This document shows, piece after piece, positions 52,462 through 63,983 of a stretch of DNA of 64,000 nt. Under the pieces are notes generated by a model. It saw nothing but the letters and a program-made list of their open reading frames with translations. It was not told the origin of the DNA and ran no database searches. Numbering within the stretch: the stretch's first letter is position 1; each line of letters opens with the position of its first letter. The position numbers and the translations under genes are program-made. Source of the stretch: Acidimangrovimonas pyrenivorans (GTDB taxonomy: Bacteria; Pseudomonadota; Alphaproteobacteria; Rhodobacterales; Rhodobacteraceae). The stretch spans positions 62,001 to 126,000 of the forward strand of contig NZ_JBHRSK010000003.1 of assembly GCF_042643245.1 (NCBI RefSeq). Direction: 5' to 3'.

Positions 52462-53058
52462 ATGACCGACCTGATCGCGAAAACCGCCATCGACCGGCGC
52501 CTGGCCGAGATCGTCACCCCCGCCATCGAAGGGCTGGGGTTCGAGCTTGTCCGCCTGCGCCTGATGGGCGGCAAGACGCGGACCCTGCAGATCATGGCCG
52601 ACCGCCCCGAGGGCGGGATCGAGGTCGATGACTGTGCCAGGATCTCGACCGCCGTCTCGGCGGTGATGGATGTCGAGGACCCGATCGAGGACGCCTATGT
52701 CCTCGAGGTGTCCTCGCCCGGCATCGACCGGCCGCTGACCCGGCTGAAGGATTTCGACATCTGGCAGGATTACGAGGCCCGGATCGAGACCACCGAGCTG
52801 ATCGACGGCCGCCGCCGCTTCAAGGGCATGCTGCGTGGCATCGAGGGCGACGAGGTGCTGATCGAGATCGTCGAACACGGCGAGCCGGTCACCATCGGGC
52901 TCAAGTTCGACTGGCTCTCCGATGCCAAGCTGATCCTGACCGACGAGCTGATCACCGAGATGCTGCGCCAGAAGAAGGCCGGCGGCGCGATCGACGAGAC
53001 CCAGTTCGACGAGATCGAAACCGACAACAACGACGACACCGCTTCCGAGGAGGAGTGA
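52462..53058 (+). CDS. rimP: Ribosome maturation factor RimP
   Basis: 198 residues from the ATG at 52462; the region just upstream is a terminator, which rules out the longer frame. Features are the N-terminal alpha/beta domain (EIVTPAIEGLGFELVRLRLM), DDCARISTAVSAVMDVEDPI near residue 60, the diagnostic LEVSSPGIDRPLTRLKDF near 85 and a C-terminal SH3-like domain. An acidic tail (residues about 180-198, DEIETDNNDDTASEEE) is longer than in E. coli. RimP assists 30S assembly around S12. First gene of rimP-nusA-ylxR-infB. Confidence 0.95.
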   Translation: MTDLIAKTAIDRRLAEIVTPAIEGLGFELVRLRLMGGKTRTLQIMADRPEGGIEVDDCARISTAVSAVMDVEDPIEDAYVLEVSSPGIDRPLTRLKDFDIWQDYEARIETTELIDGRRRFKGMLRGIEGDEVLIEIVEHGEPVTIGLKFDWLSDAKLILTDELITEMLRQKKAGGAIDETQFDEIETDNNDDTASEEE

Positions 53059-53061
53059 CCC

Positions 53062-54684
53062 ATGGCGATTACCTCTGCCAACCAGCTCGAGCTTCTGCAG
53101 ACCGCCGAGGCGGTGGCGCGCGAGAAGATGATCGACCCCGACCTGGTGATCCAGGCGATGGAGGAAAGCCTCGCCCGGGCCGCCAAGTCGCGCTACGGCG
53201 CCGAGATGGACATCCGGGTCGCCATCGACCGCAAGACCGGCCGGGCGACCTTCACCCGCGTCCGCACCGTGGTCGAGGATGACGCGGTCGAGAACTACCA
53301 GGCCGAGCTGACCGTCGACCAGGCCAAGCAATACCTGGCCGATCCGCAGGTCGGCGACGAGATCGTCGACGAGGTGCCGCCGGTCGACATGGGCCGGATC
53401 GCCGCCCAGAGCGCCAAGCAGGTGATCCTGCAGAAGGTGCGCGAGGCCGAGCGCGACCGCCAGTTCGAAGAGTTCAAGGACCGCAAGGGCACGATCATCA
53501 ACGGCATCGTCAAGCGCGAGGAATACGGCAACATCATCGTCGATATCGGCCGCGGCGAAGGCATCCTGCGCCGCAACGAGAAGATCGGCCGCGAGAGCTA
53601 CCGCCCGAACGACCGCATCCGCGCCTATATCAAGGATGTCCGGCGCGAGGCCCGCGGGCCGCAGATCTTCCTCAGCCGCACCGACCCGCAGTTCATGGCC
53701 GAGCTGTTCAAGATGGAAGTGCCGGAAATCTACGACGGCATCATCGAGATCAAGGCCGTGGCCCGCGACCCGGGCTCGCGCGCCAAGATCGCCGTGATCT
53801 CCTATGACGGCTCGATCGATCCGGTCGGCGCCTGCGTCGGCATGCGCGGCAGCCGGGTGCAGGCCGTCGTCAACGAGCTCCAGGGCGAGAAGATCGACAT
53901 CATCCCGTGGAACGAGGATCAGGCGACCTTCCTGGTCAACGCGCTGCAGCCGGCCGAGATTTCCAAGGTCGTCATCGACGAGGAAGCCGGCAAGATCGAG
54001 GTCGTGGTGCCCGACATGCAGCAGAGCCTCGCCATCGGCCGCCGCGGCCAGAACGTGCGCCTGGCCAGCCAGCTGACCGGGCTCGACATCGACATCATGA
54101 CCGAGGCGGACGAGAGCGCCCGCCGCCAGGCCGAGTTCGCCGAGCGGACCCAGCTGTTCATGGACACCCTTGATGTCGACGAGATGATTGCCCAACTGTT
54201 GGTGGCCGAGGGCTTCACCAGCCTCGAGGAAGTGGCCTATGTCGAGATGGACGAGCTGCTGGCGATCGACGGTTTCGACGAAGGCACCGCCGAGGAGCTG
54301 CAGGCCCGCGCCCGCGATTGCATCGAGGAGATGAACCGCAAGGCGCTGGAGCACGCCAAGGAACTGGGTGTCGAGGACAGCCTGGTCGCGTTCGAGGGCC
54401 TGACCCCGCAGATGGTCGAGGCGCTGGCCGAGGACGGCGTGCTGACGCTGGAAGACTTCGCCACCTGCGCCGACTGGGAACTGGCCGGCGGCTGGACCAC
54501 GGTGAACGGCGAGCGGGTCAAGGACGAGGGCGTGCTGGAGAAGTTTGACGTCAGCCTGGAAGAGGCGCAGCATCTGGTGATGACCGCGCGAATCCTGCTG
54601 GGCTGGGTCGATCCGGCCGATCTGGAAGCCGAGGCGGAGGATGCGCCCGGCGAAGGGGAGGCCGAAGAGGAGGCAGAGGCCTGA
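53062..54684 (+). CDS. nusA: Transcription termination/antitermination factor NusA
   Basis: 540 residues, with GAGGAG before the ATG three bases after the rimP stop. Domain order: N-terminal RNA-polymerase-binding domain (1-125), S1 (about 135-200, GTIINGIVKREEYGNIIVDIG), KH1 (about 230-275, GACVGMRGSRVQAVVNEL), KH2 (about 300-345, AIGRRGQNVRLASQLTG) and two C-terminal helix-hairpin-helix acidic repeats (FTSLEEVAYVEMDELLAIDGFD and VLTLEDFATCADWELAGGW). The tail is very acidic. It modulates pausing, termination and antitermination. Confidence 0.97.
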   Translation: MAITSANQLELLQTAEAVAREKMIDPDLVIQAMEESLARAAKSRYGAEMDIRVAIDRKTGRATFTRVRTVVEDDAVENYQAELTVDQAKQYLADPQVGDEIVDEVPPVDMGRIAAQSAKQVILQKVREAERDRQFEEFKDRKGTIINGIVKREEYGNIIVDIGRGEGILRRNEKIGRESYRPNDRIRAYIKDVRREARGPQIFLSRTDPQFMAELFKMEVPEIYDGIIEIKAVARDPGSRAKIAVISYDGSIDPVGACVGMRGSRVQAVVNELQGEKIDIIPWNEDQATFLVNALQPAEISKVVIDEEAGKIEVVVPDMQQSLAIGRRGQNVRLASQLTGLDIDIMTEADESARRQAEFAERTQLFMDTLDVDEMIAQLLVAEGFTSLEEVAYVEMDELLAIDGFDEGTAEELQARARDCIEEMNRKALEHAKELGVEDSLVAFEGLTPQMVEALAEDGVLTLEDFATCADWELAGGWTTVNGERVKDEGVLEKFDVSLEEAQHLVMTARILLGWVDPADLEAEAEDAPGEGEAEEEAEA

Positions 54685-54698
54685 GCCGGGGGCGCGCG

Positions 54699-55328
54699 GT
54701 GACCCGCGGCGGCCACAAGAGCCAGGGCGACGGCCCGGAACGGCGCTGCATCGCGACGGGCGAGACCGGACCCAAGTTCGGCCTCATCCGTTTCGTGGTG
54801 GCGCCGGACGGGCGCGTGGTGCCCGACGTGCTCGAACGCCTGCCCGGACGGGGCATCTGGGTCTCGGCCGATCGCAAGGCGCTGGAAAAGGCCGTCAGCA
54901 AGGGTCTTTTCGCACGTGCGGCAAAGCGGCCGGTGACGGTGCCTGACGATCTGGCCGACGAGACCGAGGCGGTGCTGGCCCGGCGCGTGGTCGAGCTGGT
55001 CTCGCTCGCCCGCAAGGCCGGGGAAGCGGTTTGCGGCTTCGAGAAGGTCAAGGACTGGCTGGCCAAGGGCGAGGCCAAGATTCTGTTGCAGGCCTCGGAC
55101 GGTTCCGCCCGGGGAAAGTCCAAGCTCTGGACCCCCGAGGGCGGGCGCTATTTCGACTGCCTCACGGCCCAGGAATTGGGTTTGGCATTTGGACGTGAAC
55201 ATGCGATACACGGCGCGCTTGCCGCTGGTGGACTCGCGTCCCGTGTTGTACAGGATGCGGCAAGACTCGCCGGATTGCGCGGTGGGATCGGCGGCAAGGC
55301 CGTCGGGAAGGATACGAAAGACGTATGA
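54699..55328 (+). CDS. YlxR family RNA-binding protein with L7Ae-like C-terminal domain
   Basis: 209 residues from the GTG at 54699, with GGGGG upstream. The N-terminal YlxR (DUF448) domain has ERRCIATGE, IRFVVAPDGRVVPD and LPGRGIWVSADRKALEKA. Residues about 100-190 form an L7Ae/L30e-like RNA-binding domain (RVVELVSLARKAGEAVCGFEKV and KILLQASDGSARGK). The two-domain form is usual in alphaproteobacteria, whereas Firmicutes encode YlxR and the L7Ae-like protein separately. YlxR members bind RNA or RNase P in some species; the function here is unproven. It lies between nusA and infB, its stop overlapping the infB ATG by four bases. Confidence 0.92.
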   Translation: MTRGGHKSQGDGPERRCIATGETGPKFGLIRFVVAPDGRVVPDVLERLPGRGIWVSADRKALEKAVSKGLFARAAKRPVTVPDDLADETEAVLARRVVELVSLARKAGEAVCGFEKVKDWLAKGEAKILLQASDGSARGKSKLWTPEGGRYFDCLTAQELGLAFGREHAIHGALAAGGLASRVVQDAARLAGLRGGIGGKAVGKDTKDV

Positions 55329-57844
55329 GCGATACAGACGGTAAGAAAACCCTTGGTCTTGGCGGCGCCCGTTCGGGGCAGGTGAAGCAGAGCTTCAGCC
55401 ACGGCCGGACCAAGAGCGTGGTGGTCGAGACGAAGCGCAAGCGCGTTGTCGTGCCCAAGCCGGGTGCGCAGTCGTCCGGTGGCCAGGGTTCCGCGCCGCA
55501 CCGCGGCGATCCCTCGAAGCGCCCGGGCGGCATCAGCGATGCCGAGATGGAGCGCCGTCTGAAGGCGGTTCAGGCCGCCAAGGCGCGCGAGGCCGACGAG
55601 GCCGCCAAGCGGGCTGCCGAGGAGAAGGCGCGCGAGGAAGAGCGCCAGCGCCGCCGCGAGGAAATCGAGGCCAAGGAACGCGAAGAGCGCGAGCGCGAAG
55701 AGGCGCTGCGCCTCAAGGCCGAGGAAGAGGCCCGCGCCAAGGCCGAGGCCGAAGCCCGTGCCAAGGCCGAGAAGGCCAAGAAAGAGGCGCCTGCGGCTCC
55801 CGCTCCGACGCCGGCCGACGCCGAGGCGGCCGAGCAGCAGCAGCAGCGTGGCGGCGGCAAGGCCGCCCAGCCCGCGCGCAAGGCCCGCAGCCGCGATGAG
55901 CGTGCCGACCGTGCCGACCGCGGCAAGAGCAAGGGCGGCGACAACCGTCGCTCGGGCAAGCTGACGCTGAACGAGGCGCTGTCGGGCGAAGGCGGGCGTC
56001 AACGCTCGCTGGCCGCGATGAAGCGCAAGCAGGAACGCGCCCGGCAGAAGGCGATGGGCATGCCCCAGCGCGCCGAGAAGCAGGTGCGCGAGGTTCAGCT
56101 GCCGGAAACCATCGTCGTGCAGGAACTTGCCAACCGGATGGCCGAACGGGCCGCCGACGTGGTCAAGTCGCTGATGAAGATGGGCATGATGGTCAACATG
56201 AACCAGACCATCGACGCCGACACCGCCGAACTGGTGATCGAGGAATTCGGCCACAAGGCCGTGCGTGTCTCGGACGCCGATGTCGAGCAGGTCATCGACC
56301 AGGTCGAGGACAAGCCCGAGGACCTGCAGCCGCGGCCGCCGGTCATCACCATCATGGGCCATGTCGACCACGGCAAGACCTCGCTGCTCGACGCGATTCG
56401 CAACGCCAATGTCGTCTCGGGCGAGGCCGGCGGCATCACCCAGCATATCGGCGCCTACCAGGTGACGACCGAGAGCGGGGCGGTGCTGAGCTTCCTCGAC
56501 ACGCCCGGCCACGCGGCCTTCACCTCGATGCGCGCCCGCGGCGCCAACGTGACCGATATCGTGGTCCTCGTTGTCGCCGCCGACGATTCGGTGATGCCGC
56601 AGACCATCGAGGCGATCAACCACGCCAAGGCGGCCGGGGTGCCGCTGATCGTGGCGATCAACAAGTGCGACAAGCCCGAGGCCGACCCCCAGAAGGTGCG
56701 CACCGAGCTGCTGCAGCACGAGGTGATCGTCGAGGAGCTGTCGGGCGAGGTCCAGGACGTCGAGGTGTCGGCCAAGACCGGCAAGGGCCTTGACCAGCTG
56801 CTGGAAGCGATCGCGCTGCAGGCCGAGATCCTCGAGCTCAAGGCCAACCCGAGCCGGGCCGCCCAGGGCGCGGTGATCGAGGCGCAGCTGGATGTCGGGC
56901 GCGGCCCGGTGGCCACCGTCCTGGTCCAGAACGGCACGCTCAAGCGCGGCGACATCTTCGTCGTCGGTGAACAATGGGGCAAGGTGCGGGCGCTGATCAA
57001 CGACCGCGGCGACCGGGTCAACGAGGCCGGGCCGTCGGTGCCGGTCGAGGTGCTGGGCCTGAACGGCACGCCCGAGGCCGGCGATGTGCTCAACGTCGTC
57101 GAGACCGAGGCCCAGGCGCGCGAGATCGCCGAGTACCGCCAGGAGGCCGCCAAGGACAAGCGTGCCGCCGCCGGCGCCGCGACCACGCTGGAACAGCTGA
57201 TGGCCAAGGCCAAGGCCGACGAGAACGTCGCCGAGCTGCCGGTGCTGGTGAAGGCCGACGTGCAGGGCTCGGCCGAGGCGATCGTCCAGGCGCTCGAGAA
57301 GATCGGCAACGAAGAGGTGCGCGTGCGCGTGCTGCATTCGGGCGTCGGCGCCATCACCGACACCGATGTCGGCCTGGCCGAAGCCTCGGGCGCGCCGATC
57401 ATCGGCTTCAACGTCCGCGCCAATGCCTCGGCCCGGAACGCCGCCAACCAGAAGGGCGTGGAAATCCGCTACTACAGCGTGATCTACGACCTCGTCGACG
57501 ACGTGAAGGCGGCGGCCTCGGGCCTGCTGTCGGCCGAGATCCGCGAGACCTTCATCGGCTATGCCGAGATCCGCGAGGTCTTCAAGGTCTCCGGCGTCGG
57601 CAAGGTGGCCGGCTGCCTGGTCACCGAGGGTGTCGCCCGGCGCTCGGCCGGCGTGCGCCTGCTGCGCGACGACGTGGTGATCCACGAAGGCACGCTGAAG
57701 ACCCTCAAGCGCTTCAAGGACGAGGTCAAGGAAGTGCAGTCGGGTCAGGAATGCGGCATGGCCTTCGAGAATTACGAGGACATCCGCGTCGGCGACGTGA
57801 TCGAGATCTTCGAGCGCGAGGAGGTCGAGCGCAACCTGACCTAG
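55325..57844 (+). CDS. infB: Translation initiation factor IF-2
   Basis: 839 residues. The N-terminal quarter is a charged, alternating Arg/Glu/Lys coiled coil (residues about 80-150) followed by Ala/Pro/Gln-rich linker; then an IF2-N module (LPETIVVQELANRMAERA). The GTPase domain has G1 GHVDHGKTSLLD near residue 345, G2 GGITQHIGAY, G3 DTPGHAAFTSM near 391 and G4 NKCDKP near 445. Domains II-IV follow, with the fMet-tRNA-binding C2 domain at the end. It delivers initiator tRNA to the 30S subunit and promotes subunit joining. Last gene of the operon, followed by a strong terminator. Confidence 0.98.
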   Translation: MSDTDGKKTLGLGGARSGQVKQSFSHGRTKSVVVETKRKRVVVPKPGAQSSGGQGSAPHRGDPSKRPGGISDAEMERRLKAVQAAKAREADEAAKRAAEEKAREEERQRRREEIEAKEREEREREEALRLKAEEEARAKAEAEARAKAEKAKKEAPAAPAPTPADAEAAEQQQQRGGGKAAQPARKARSRDERADRADRGKSKGGDNRRSGKLTLNEALSGEGGRQRSLAAMKRKQERARQKAMGMPQRAEKQVREVQLPETIVVQELANRMAERAADVVKSLMKMGMMVNMNQTIDADTAELVIEEFGHKAVRVSDADVEQVIDQVEDKPEDLQPRPPVITIMGHVDHGKTSLLDAIRNANVVSGEAGGITQHIGAYQVTTESGAVLSFLDTPGHAAFTSMRARGANVTDIVVLVVAADDSVMPQTIEAINHAKAAGVPLIVAINKCDKPEADPQKVRTELLQHEVIVEELSGEVQDVEVSAKTGKGLDQLLEAIALQAEILELKANPSRAAQGAVIEAQLDVGRGPVATVLVQNGTLKRGDIFVVGEQWGKVRALINDRGDRVNEAGPSVPVEVLGLNGTPEAGDVLNVVETEAQAREIAEYRQEAAKDKRAAAGAATTLEQLMAKAKADENVAELPVLVKADVQGSAEAIVQALEKIGNEEVRVRVLHSGVGAITDTDVGLAEASGAPIIGFNVRANASARNAANQKGVEIRYYSVIYDLVDDVKAAASGLLSAEIRETFIGYAEIREVFKVSGVGKVAGCLVTEGVARRSAGVRLLRDDVVIHEGTLKTLKRFKDEVKEVQSGQECGMAFENYEDIRVGDVIEIFEREEVERNLT

Positions 57845-57877
57845 GGTTGCCTCGTCCTGTCGTCCGAAATGAAAAAG

Positions 57878-57905
57878 GGCCGGAGCACACGCTCCGGCCT
57901 TTCTT
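57878..57905 (+). terminator. Intrinsic terminator of the rimP-infB operon
   Basis: GGCCGGAGC-ACAC-GCTCCGGCC, a perfect 9-base-pair stem, followed by TTTCTTC. A run of five A residues lies just before the stem, so it could also terminate the opposite-strand 45-residue gene. Confidence 0.92.
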
Positions 57906-57989
57906 CGTGGTGGTGGCAGTTGTGATGGCGGCGCTGTCCCCTCCGCCGCCCTCCATGCCCGCCATGCCTGCGGCGGGCGGGTCGCTTGA

Positions 57990-58127
57990 TTACGCGGCCT
58001 TCTTGCTGATCGGATAGCCGACGAAGGTCTTGTCTCCGACCCGCACGGCGATCTTGCCATTCGCCATGTTGCGAACGAAAGTCCCCTGCACCGAGACGCA
58101 GCTTCCCAGCGTGATCGTCCGAAGCAT
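57990..58127 (-). CDS. Small protein of 45 residues, unknown function
   Basis: Reads MLRTITLGSCVSVQGTFVRN and continues to KTFVGYPISKKAA. AAGGAA lies eight bases before the ATG, and a good promoter (58163-58192) lies upstream, so it is likely a real gene. Composition is a short beta-rich pattern (ITLGSCVSVQGTFV, KIAVRVGDKTFVGYPI), basic overall with a KK near the C-terminus; there is no signal peptide or membrane helix, and the single Cys is at residue 10. It looks like a small OB/SH3-like strand protein, but I recognise no family. It is convergent with infB, sharing the terminator region. Confidence 0.65.
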   Translation of the reverse strand: MLRTITLGSCVSVQGTFVRNMANGKIAVRVGDKTFVGYPISKKAA

Positions 58128-58162
58128 GATGTTTCCTTCCCCAAAGAAACCGATGTCACAAT

Positions 58163-58192
58163 ATTATCGTAATCACGTTAAGAAATCATCAA
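58163..58192 (-). promoter_or_regulatory. Predicted promoter of the 45-residue gene
   Basis: On the minus strand TTGATG (58192-58187), an 18-base spacer and GATAAT (58168-58163), inside the most A+T-rich patch of the window (58155-58215). Transcription would start near 58155, about 30 bases before the ATG. The rest of the gap to 58320 is G+C-rich and holds nothing I can name. Confidence 0.6.
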
Positions 58193-58320
58193 TAATTGGT
58201 ATGTACTGCCTCACTCTTTAGCATAGTTTGAACATCTCGCCGCCGGGCCGGCCCTACCCGGCGATTGCGCTGGGGTGGCCCAATGCGCTCTTTGATGGAA
58301 CTTCGGCCGGGCCGCGCCGG

Positions 58321-58719
58321 TCAGAGCCAGTCGCGCAGGATCGGGATCAACGGGATGTCGGCCGGGGGCATCGGGTAGTCGCGCAGGTCCTTCGCCCGCA
58401 CCCATTTCAGGGTCTGGCCCTCGTGGCCATGCGGGATGCCCTCCCACTTGCGGCAGGCGAATAGGGGCATCAGCAGGTGGAAATCGTCATAGCCGTGGCT
58501 GGCGAAGGTCAACGGCGCCAGGCAGCTGGCCCAGGTGTCGATCCCGAGTTCTTCCTTGAGCTCGCGGATCAGCGCCGCCTCGGGCGTCTCGCCCGGCTCG
58601 ACCTTGCCGCCGGGAAATTCCCACAGCCCGGCCATCGACTTGCCCTCGGGCCGCTGCGCCAGCAGCACGCGGCCGTCGACGTCGATCAGGGCGACGGCGG
58701 AAACCAGCAGCACTTTCAT
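58321..58719 (-). CDS. mutT: (Deoxy)nucleoside triphosphate pyrophosphohydrolase MutT (Nudix)
   Basis: 132 residues from the ATG at 58719, which overlaps the argJ stop by one base (TGATG). The Nudix box GGKVEPGETPEAALIRELKEELGI (residues about 37-60) is complete (GX5EX7REUXEEXGU). The beginning LLVSAVALIDVDGRVLLAQRP and the ending WVRAKDLRDYPMPPAD match MutT, which hydrolyses 8-oxo-dGTP to keep it out of DNA. The pairing with argJ is an operon of convenience, frequent in Rhodobacteraceae. Confidence 0.94.
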   Translation of the reverse strand: MKVLLVSAVALIDVDGRVLLAQRPEGKSMAGLWEFPGGKVEPGETPEAALIRELKEELGIDTWASCLAPLTFASHGYDDFHLLMPLFACRKWEGIPHGHEGQTLKWVRAKDLRDYPMPPADIPLIPILRDWL

Positions 58720-60068
58720 CAGGACCGGTAATCCGCGTTGATGTCGATATAGCCGTGGGTCAGATCGCAGGTCCAGACCGTCTGGGCGGCCTCGCCCAGC
58801 CCGAGATCGACCGAGATCACCAGTTCGTCGCGCTTCATGTAGGCGCTCGCCTCTTCCTCGCTGTATTCCGGCGCGCGCCAGCCCTTCTCGGCAACCAGGA
58901 TGTCGCCGAAGCGGATCGTGAGCCGGTCGCGGTCGGCCTTGGCGCCGGACTTGCCGACGGCCATGACGACGCGGCCCCAATTGGCGTCCTCGCCGGCGAT
59001 GGCGGTCTTGACCAGCGGCGAATTGGCGATGGCGAGCGCGACCTTGCGGGCATCCGCCGGGCCGGCGGCGCCGGTCACGCGCACCTCGACGAACTTGGTC
59101 GCGCCCTCGCCGTCCCGCACCACCTGATGGGCGAGATCGGTCATCACCTCGCGCAGCGCGGCTTCGAAGGCCTTGGCATTGGTGCTGCGCAGGTCCTTGA
59201 TCTCGGTCGCGGCGCTGCGGCCGGTGGCGGCGAGGATCAGCGCGTCCGAGGTCGAGGTGTCGCTGTCCACGGTGATGGCGTTGAAAGTGTCGCCGACATT
59301 GCGCGACAGCATCTTCTGCAGCGTGGCCGGGGCGATCTTGGCGTCGGTGAAGATATAGACCAGCATCGTCGCCATGTCGGGTGCGATCATGCCCGAGCCC
59401 TTGGCGATGCCGGCGATGCGGATCGGGCCGCCCTCGGCCTCGATCTCGGTGCTGGCGCCTTTCGGGAAGGTGTCGGTGGTCATGATCGCCCGCGCTGCCG
59501 GCTCGATCGCATCGGCGCTCAGCCCGGCCTTCAGCTCGGCGATCCTGGCGGTGATGCGGTCATGCGGCAGCGGCTCTCCGATGACGCCGGTCGAGGAGGA
59601 GAAGACGCGTGTGGCCGGCATGTCGAGGGCTTCGGCCACCGCCCCGGTGACGCGATCGACCGAGGCCTGGCCGTTGGCGCCGGTGAAGGCGTTGGCGTTG
59701 CCGGAATTGACGATGATCGCGGCGCCGGCGGCGCTATCGACCGGCCCGGCCAGCTTGGCCTGGCAATCGAGAACGCAGGCGGCGCGGGTGGCCGAGCGGG
59801 TGAAGACGCCGGCGATGGCGGTGCCGGGGGCCATTCGGGCCAGCATCACGTCGGTCCGGCCGGAATAGCGCACCCCGGCCGCGACGGTGGCGAACTCGAC
59901 CCCGTCGATCACCGGCAGCTCGGGAAAGCCGCCGGCGGGGGCGAGGGGAGAGACGGCGGGCGCGGCCTTGGCCGGCTTGGCTTCGGTGGCGTTCTCGGCG
60001 CGCAGCTTCTTCAGCTTCGCCTTGAGTTTCTTCGCCTCGGCCTTCCAGTTCCGGTCCTTCTTGGCCAT
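58719..60068 (-). CDS. argJ: Bifunctional ornithine acetyltransferase/N-acetylglutamate synthase ArgJ
   Basis: 449 residues. The catalytic body starts near residue 39 (SPLAPAGGFPELPVIDGVEF). The oxyanion-hole region is SSTGVIGEPLP near 150, and the self-cleavage site is Ala-Thr in APDMATMLVYIF near 229, giving the alpha and beta chains. The C-terminus ends with the usual DLTHGYIDINADYRS. It transfers acetyl between N-acetylornithine and glutamate and may use acetyl-CoA, in arginine synthesis. Oddly, residues 1-38 are a Lys/Ala-rich extension (KKDRNWKAEAKKLKAKLKKL) that ArgJ normally lacks and that should form a basic helix. It overlaps mutT by one base. Confidence 0.95.
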   Translation of the reverse strand: MAKKDRNWKAEAKKLKAKLKKLRAENATEAKPAKAAPAVSPLAPAGGFPELPVIDGVEFATVAAGVRYSGRTDVMLARMAPGTAIAGVFTRSATRAACVLDCQAKLAGPVDSAAGAAIIVNSGNANAFTGANGQASVDRVTGAVAEALDMPATRVFSSSTGVIGEPLPHDRITARIAELKAGLSADAIEPAARAIMTTDTFPKGASTEIEAEGGPIRIAGIAKGSGMIAPDMATMLVYIFTDAKIAPATLQKMLSRNVGDTFNAITVDSDTSTSDALILAATGRSAATEIKDLRSTNAKAFEAALREVMTDLAHQVVRDGEGATKFVEVRVTGAAGPADARKVALAIANSPLVKTAIAGEDANWGRVVMAVGKSGAKADRDRLTIRFGDILVAEKGWRAPEYSEEEASAYMKRDELVISVDLGLGEAAQTVWTCDLTHGYIDINADYRS

Positions 60069-60086
60069 GCCGTCTCTCCTGAGGGA

Positions 60087-60962
60087 TCAGTCCTTCAGGA
60101 GGGTTTGATCCTTCAGCACGGCCGGGTCAATGCCCTTGTCGTTCTCGGTGATCTTGGCGCCGTCCTTGAGCTTGGCCAGCTCGGCGGCGACGGCCTCCTG
60201 GCCGATCTTCTTGCTCAGCTCGCCGCGCACGGCGTCCAGTTTCGGCGGCTTGGTCGGGCGGGTGTCCATCAGCTTGATCAGGTGCCAGCCGAACTGGGTC
60301 TTGATCGGGCCGACCACCTCGCCCGGCTTCATCTTGGTGACCGCGTCCTCGAAGGGCTTGACCATCATGCCCTTGCCGAACCAGCCCAGATCGCCGCCGC
60401 GCTTGGCCGAGCCCGGATCCTTGGAATCTGCCTCGGCCAGCTTGGCGAAATCGGCGCCGCCGTCGATCTTGGCCTTGAGATCCTCGGCCTCTTTCTCGGT
60501 CTTCACCAGGATGTGGGCGGCGTGATACTCGGTGTCCGGCTTGAAGTCGGCGTATTTCGCGTCATAGGCCTTCTTCAGCGCGTCCTCGGTGATCGCGGCC
60601 TTCTCGACCCGGTTCAGCATGGTGCTGGCGATGAAGGCACGCTCGCTGTTGGCCAGCGCGATCTTGTCCTTCTTGGTCAGCTTGCCCTTGGCCGACTGGG
60701 CCAGAAGCTCCTGCTGGACCAGTTGGTCGAGGATGCCCTTGAACAGCACGTCGTCGGGCAGTTGCTTGTACTGCGCCGGGAGCTGGTCACGCAGCGCGAT
60801 CATGCTGCCCAGGGTAATGTCGGTGCCGTTGACGGTGGCCACCACGGTATCGGCGGTCGGGGCTTTGGCGTCGGTCGTCGTGGCAGCCGTGTCGGCCAGC
60901 GCCGGTGCCGCCAGAGACAGCGACAAAGCAACCCCGAGCCAGAATTTCGCCTGTTTCGACAT
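60087..60962 (-). CDS. Parvulin-type peptidyl-prolyl cis-trans isomerase, periplasmic
   Basis: 291 residues from the ATG at 60962 (AGGA upstream); a longer frame runs back into the secA leader. Signal peptide residues 1-23 (FWLGVALSLSLAAPALA). An N-terminal SurA/PrsA-like helical region is followed by the rotamase domain at about residues 145-235 (YHAAHILVKTEKEAEDLKAKI, GDLGWFGKGMMVKPFEDA and TQFGWHLIKLMD) and a charged C-terminal helix. It probably folds exported proteins in the periplasm, which fits its position divergent from secA. argJ begins 18 bases after its stop and may be co-transcribed. Confidence 0.93.
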   Translation of the reverse strand: MSKQAKFWLGVALSLSLAAPALADTAATTTDAKAPTADTVVATVNGTDITLGSMIALRDQLPAQYKQLPDDVLFKGILDQLVQQELLAQSAKGKLTKKDKIALANSERAFIASTMLNRVEKAAITEDALKKAYDAKYADFKPDTEYHAAHILVKTEKEAEDLKAKIDGGADFAKLAEADSKDPGSAKRGGDLGWFGKGMMVKPFEDAVTKMKPGEVVGPIKTQFGWHLIKLMDTRPTKPPKLDAVRGELSKKIGQEAVAAELAKLKDGAKITENDKGIDPAVLKDQTLLKD

Positions 60963-61146
60963 CTCAGTCCTTTCCTGCGATCGCCGCGCGGTCCCGCGAC
61001 GTTGACACTGTTCCGGCAGCCCCTTACATCGCAAACGTCGCGTGGCATGGACTTCCGGCCTGCACTGCCCTTCTAGGCAAGGCCGGACGGACCGGCAAGG
61101 CGTAGTTGCCACACGATGCTGTCAGGAACCGCCAAGCGGAGAAAAC

Positions 61147-63846
<2,700 letters not shown>

Positions 63847-63950
63847 GCGGAGCGGGAAACGCGGGCGGGCCCGGCGGGGGCCGCCCGGATCTGGCGTCCG
63901 CGGGGGCGTCCGGAATCGGGCGAAAGCGTGACACGCCCGGCGAGCCGGAT

Positions 63951-63983
63951 GCATAATCAATTGGAATAATTAAAGAATTATGC
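63951..63983. other. A+T-rich inverted repeat downstream of secA
   Basis: GCATAAT and ATTATGC (63951-63957, 63977-63983) flank a 19-base A+T-rich centre. The 154 bases from the secA stop to the window end contain no gene I can see and no T-tract terminator; this repeat could be a weak terminator or belong to the promoter of the next gene. Confidence 0.35.

Noticed and set aside
55640..55800. Repetitive Arg/Glu/Lys codons in infB as a DNA repeat
   Set aside because: The repetitiveness is protein-level coiled-coil composition in the IF-2 N-terminus, not a nucleotide repeat array.
55148..58159. A roughly 1000-codon open frame antisense to ylxR-infB
   Set aside because: It is His/Asp/Leu-rich nonsense opposite conserved IF-2; length alone is not evidence at this G+C.
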